Shown piece by piece: positions 63,844 to 64,000 of a stretch of 64,000 bases of DNA (position 1 is the first letter of the stretch; every line of letters starts with the position of its first letter). This DNA comes from Hyphomicrobiales bacterium. Lineage in GTDB: Bacteria; Pseudomonadota; Alphaproteobacteria; Rhizobiales; Rhizobiaceae. A program made the translations under genes and the position numbers. Under the pieces are notes generated by a model. The model made no database searches. It had not been told where the DNA came from and worked only from the letters and a program-made list of their open reading frames with translations. Where the stretch lies: positions 124,001-188,000 of the forward strand of contig UCCA01000012.1 in the NCBI GenBank assembly GCA_900470805.1, written 5' to 3'.

Positions 63844-64000
63844 ATGACCGCATCACCTTTCGATCATCCGTTCCTTTCGGGCTTGCTCGGCGATGAAGAG
63901 ATTGGCCGCTACTTCACGGCGGAAGCCGATATCCGCGCCATGCTCTCTTTCGAGGCAGCCCTTGCGAAGGCCGAGGCGGCGCATGGTGTAGTGCCGCAGG
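63844..64000 (+). CDS. pcaB: 3-carboxy-cis,cis-muconate cycloisomerase PcaB, first 52 codons (cut by window end)
   Basis: Begins MTASPFDHPFLSGLLGDEEI and continues with the fumarase/aspartase-superfamily N-terminus (FTAEADIRAMLSFEAALAKA). It would cyclise 3-carboxy-cis,cis-muconate to 4-carboxymuconolactone, the PcaC substrate. It is the fifth gene of pcaDCHGB; the remainder lies beyond the window. A 21-codon frame between pcaG and pcaB is probably chance. Confidence 0.9.
   Translation, partial: MTASPFDHPFLSGLLGDEEIGRYFTAEADIRAMLSFEAALAKAEAAHGVVPQ

Overview
The window reads as one contiguous stretch of an alphaproteobacterial genome, most likely Rhizobiaceae (Rhizobium, Agrobacterium or Ensifer type). 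The grounds are a GC-rich sequence with short intergenic gaps, a pqqABCDE operon, a pcaDCHGB operon under a PcaQ-type regulator with its ATAACC-N4-GGTTAT site, a D-apiose cluster of the type described in Rhizobium, and small VIDLxAYR-type proteins common in rhizobia. I saw no tRNA, rRNA, CRISPR array, integrase, transposase or phage gene. The content is almost entirely accessory nutrient scavenging, as on a chromid or large plasmid of a plant-associated bacterium. That replicon assignment is inference.

Layout. (1) 1-2671, minus strand: pqqA-B-C-D-E, with pqqE cut by the window edge. (2) 2907-7023: two aldo/keto reductases, an MFS exporter and a divergent LysR regulator. (3) 7642-22276: a complete D-apiose catabolic locus. 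It has a divergent GntR regulator, the RuBisCO-like decarboxylase OiaX, kinase OiaK, two sugar-phosphate isomerases, D-apionate oxidoisomerase ApnO, a ribose-type ABC importer with a DUF2291 lipoprotein, D-apiose dehydrogenase, D-apionolactonase, and a DhaK/DhaL-like kinase pair. Together these would take D-apiose to D-erythrose 4-phosphate. (4) 22407-25373: an autotransporter with 69-residue passenger repeats.

(5) 25455-29221: small genes, including two divergent peptides that share a Tyr-Trp-Gly-aromatic motif, an XRE-cupin regulator, a 113-residue protein that is 44 percent methionine with 7 cysteines, and a divergent serine acetyltransferase. (6) 29720-47902: a sulfur-scavenging block. 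It contains the methionine importer MetQNI, an Opp-type ABC importer, and a nine-gene minus-strand operon with three luciferase-like flavin monooxygenases, an M20 deacylase, a GNAT acetyltransferase, two binding proteins, a fused permease-ATPase and a cystathionine-lyase-type PLP enzyme. Its content parallels the Bacillus yxe and ytm operons that salvage S-modified cysteines. Related 23-bp dyads lie upstream of this operon and beside the XRE-cupin locus, which suggests one regulon.

(7) 48628-64000: quinate/shikimate to protocatechuate to beta-ketoadipate. Tandem GntR regulators and QuiC come first, then a polar-amino-acid-type ABC importer interleaved with AroQ and an AroE-like dehydrogenase, then pcaF-J-I, pcaR, pcaQ and pcaDCHG with the first 52 codons of pcaB. 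The route runs from hydroaromatic acids to succinyl-CoA and acetyl-CoA.

The best candidates for undescribed biology are the Met-rich protein with its CysE neighbour and dyad, the small aromatic peptides with the XRE-cupin regulator and shared operator, the sulfur-salvage operon, and the ABC importer embedded in quinate/shikimate catabolism.
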